A DNA stretch of 5,263 bases from Cyanobacteria bacterium UBA11153. GTDB taxonomy: Bacteria > Cyanobacteriota > Cyanobacteriia > Cyanobacteriales > Coleofasciculaceae. This document shows positions 4,226 to 5,263 of this stretch, in pieces; position 1 is the stretch's first letter; each line of letters opens with the position of its first letter. The position numbers and the translations under genes were made by a program. The stretch spans positions 1 through 5,263 of the forward strand of contig DOIX01000390.1 of the NCBI GenBank assembly GCA_003511885.1. The letters run 5' to 3'. The notes beneath the pieces are model-generated. The model saw nothing but the letters and a program-made list of their open reading frames with translations, ran no database searches and was not told the origin of the DNA.

Positions 4226-5263
4226 ATGTTAGTACTAGAGTACAAAGTTAAAGCCAAACCCAATCAATATAAAGCTACAGCAGTTCCCGCTGTAATGGAG
4301 TACACTTTAATAAGTAATCAAGATTTGATCGATTATCTCGATGCTAATTCTACTGTACCTCATAAGAGCGGAAACCGCTGTATTGATGAAGCCATCCGTA
4401 CTGTACAGTTCATACGCAATAAATGCTTGCGGTATTGGATGGATTCATTTAAAGAAGTTAAAATAGACCGTTTGGCTTTAAACAAGTACTCTACAGTACT
4501 ACGTGACGAATTCCCTTTTGTTAAAGAACTCAGCTCAATGGCGGTGCAAGCATCTGCTGAAAGAGGATGGTTAGCTATTTCACGGTTTTATGATAACTGT
4601 AAATCCAATAAACCTGGTAAAAAAGGCTTTCCTAGATTCCAAAAAGATAATCGTTCAGTTGAGTATAAAACCAGTGGCTGGAAATTGCATTCTATTAAGC
4701 GACGCATTACCTTTACCGATAAAAAAGGTATTGGTGAACTTAAGCTTTTAGGCAAGTGGGACATTCACACTTACCCAGTTAAAAGCATCAAGCGAGTCAG
4801 GTTAGTCCGCTGCGCCGATGGTTACTATTGTCAGTTTGCGGTTGACGTTGAGTGGATTGACATTCAACCGAAAACAGGACAGGAGATTGGGTTAGATGTT
4901 GGTTTGGAATCTTTCTACACTGACTCTAACGGTCATCAAGAACCTAACCCTCGGTTTTTGCGTAAATCTGAACGTGCTATCAAATACACTCAACGTCAGG
5001 TTTCTAAAAAGAAAAAGGGTTCAAGCAACCGCTGTAAGGCAAGGGTTAAACTTTCTAAAAAACATTTGAAAGTAAGTAGGCAACGGAATGAACACGCTAA
5101 GAAACTAGCGCGTAACGTATGCAAGTCTAACGACTTAGTAGCCTATGAAGATTTAGTTGTTCGCAATATGGTCAAGAACCACTGTTTGACTAAATCAATT
5201 AACGATGCTAGTTGGACGCAATTTAGACGGTGGCTTGAATATTTTGCTGGTAAATTTGAACGT
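4226..5263 (+). CDS. tnpB: TnpB-family RNA-guided nuclease (OrfB of IS200/IS605), C-terminus outside window
   Basis: 346 codons are open from the ATG at 4226 to the window edge. TnpB is the ancestor-like relative of Cas12: a transposon-encoded nuclease guided by an RNA from the element's right end, cutting DNA with one RuvC site. Seen here are the N-terminal strand MLVLEYKVKAKPNQYKA, the helical region IDEAIRTVQFIRNKCLRYW from about residue 53, the block SMAVQASAERGWLAISRFYDN, and GKKGFPRFQKD. The RuvC-I Asp is D224 in GLDVGL, the RuvC-II Glu is E308 in VAYEDL, and SINDASWTQFRRWLEYF follows. The zinc ribbon and third catalytic Asp would lie beyond the window, as would the guide RNA. Residues 18-52 are an extra segment contributed by a palindromic insertion, but the frame is kept. 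A Shine-Dalgarno GAGGGAG stands 7 bases before the start. No tnpA transposase is visible, so the element may move only with help in trans or be a stand-alone tnpB locus. Confidence 0.93.
   Translation, partial: MLVLEYKVKAKPNQYKATAVPAVMEYTLISNQDLIDYLDANSTVPHKSGNRCIDEAIRTVQFIRNKCLRYWMDSFKEVKIDRLALNKYSTVLRDEFPFVKELSSMAVQASAERGWLAISRFYDNCKSNKPGKKGFPRFQKDNRSVEYKTSGWKLHSIKRRITFTDKKGIGELKLLGKWDIHTYPVKSIKRVRLVRCADGYYCQFAVDVEWIDIQPKTGQEIGLDVGLESFYTDSNGHQEPNPRFLRKSERAIKYTQRQVSKKKKGSSNRCKARVKLSKKHLKVSRQRNEHAKKLARNVCKSNDLVAYEDLVVRNMVKNHCLTKSINDASWTQFRRWLEYFAGKFER
4278..4380. mobile_element. 103-bp palindromic MITE inserted in frame in tnpB, TA target duplication
   Basis: The element begins CAGCAGTTCCCGCTGTA and its other end, reverse-complemented, begins CAGCGGTTTCCGCTCTT. 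The first 20 terminal positions match at 16, and the first 40 at 28, so most of it can fold into one long hairpin. TA flanks it on both sides (4276-4277 and 4381-4382). Taking out the element and one TA removes 105 bases (35 codons) and rejoins the frame as GCT-ATT-GAT (Ala-Ile-Asp), restoring KAIDEAIRT, the form I remember from uninterrupted cyanobacterial TnpB. TA duplication and short inverted repeats are typical of MITEs mobilised by IS630/Tc1-mariner transposases. It contributes residues 18-52 of TnpB (start TAVPAVMEY, end VPHKSGNRC) and has no stop codon in this frame. It cannot encode a transposase itself. Confidence 0.75.

Noticed and set aside
4287..4382. Direct repeat CCGCTGTA at 4287-4294 and 4375-4382 as target duplication of the tnpB insertion
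   Set aside because: The copies are 88 bp apart, so excision would shift the frame. The repeat is explained by the inverted-repeat hairpins, and the TA boundaries restore the frame exactly.

Overview
This window looks like the chromosome of a cyanobacterium, probably a larger-genome or filamentous type. Three things point that way. The octamer GCGATCGC (HIP1) occurs five times, where chance predicts about 0.1. The gene pair in the middle, a PATAN-domain protein followed by a Ras-like GTPase, has cyanobacterial-style sequences. The TnpB and papain-fold toxin fragment also resemble cyanobacterial families as I remember them; no search was run.

Layout from left to right. Positions 1-243 (+) hold the end of a reading frame that resembles the N-terminal half of a papain-fold (Tox-PL-2-like) toxin. 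It keeps the nucleophile-type Cys motif but stops before the histidine part, running 39 bases into the convergent aspS gene. Positions 205-1986 (-) encode a complete aspartyl-tRNA synthetase. A gene-free stretch of about 540 bases follows, carrying a C/G-rich imperfect inverted repeat and candidate divergent promoters. Positions 2524-3387 (+) encode a PATAN/DUF4388 protein. After a 2-base gap, positions 3390-3932 (+) encode a small Ras-like GTPase of the conservon/MglA-related kind. The two look like a translationally coupled signalling module of the type tied to polarity, motility or development.

The right third is a mobile region. It contains two adjacent hairpins sharing the core GACTTTAGTC, a 52-residue ribbon-helix-helix (RHH) gene on the minus strand (4000-4158), a perfect 12-bp palindrome inside the spacer of a good sigma70-type promoter, and then tnpB (4226 to the window end, + strand, C-terminus outside the window). 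This arrangement suggests that the RHH protein represses tnpB.

The most striking observation is a 103-bp palindromic element inside tnpB at 4278-4380. It is flanked by TA dinucleotides. Removing the element plus one TA (105 bp, 35 codons) rejoins the frame as Ala-Ile-Asp, which is what I remember of uninterrupted TnpB relatives. It therefore looks like a MITE that inserted in frame and added 35 residues to the nuclease without breaking it.
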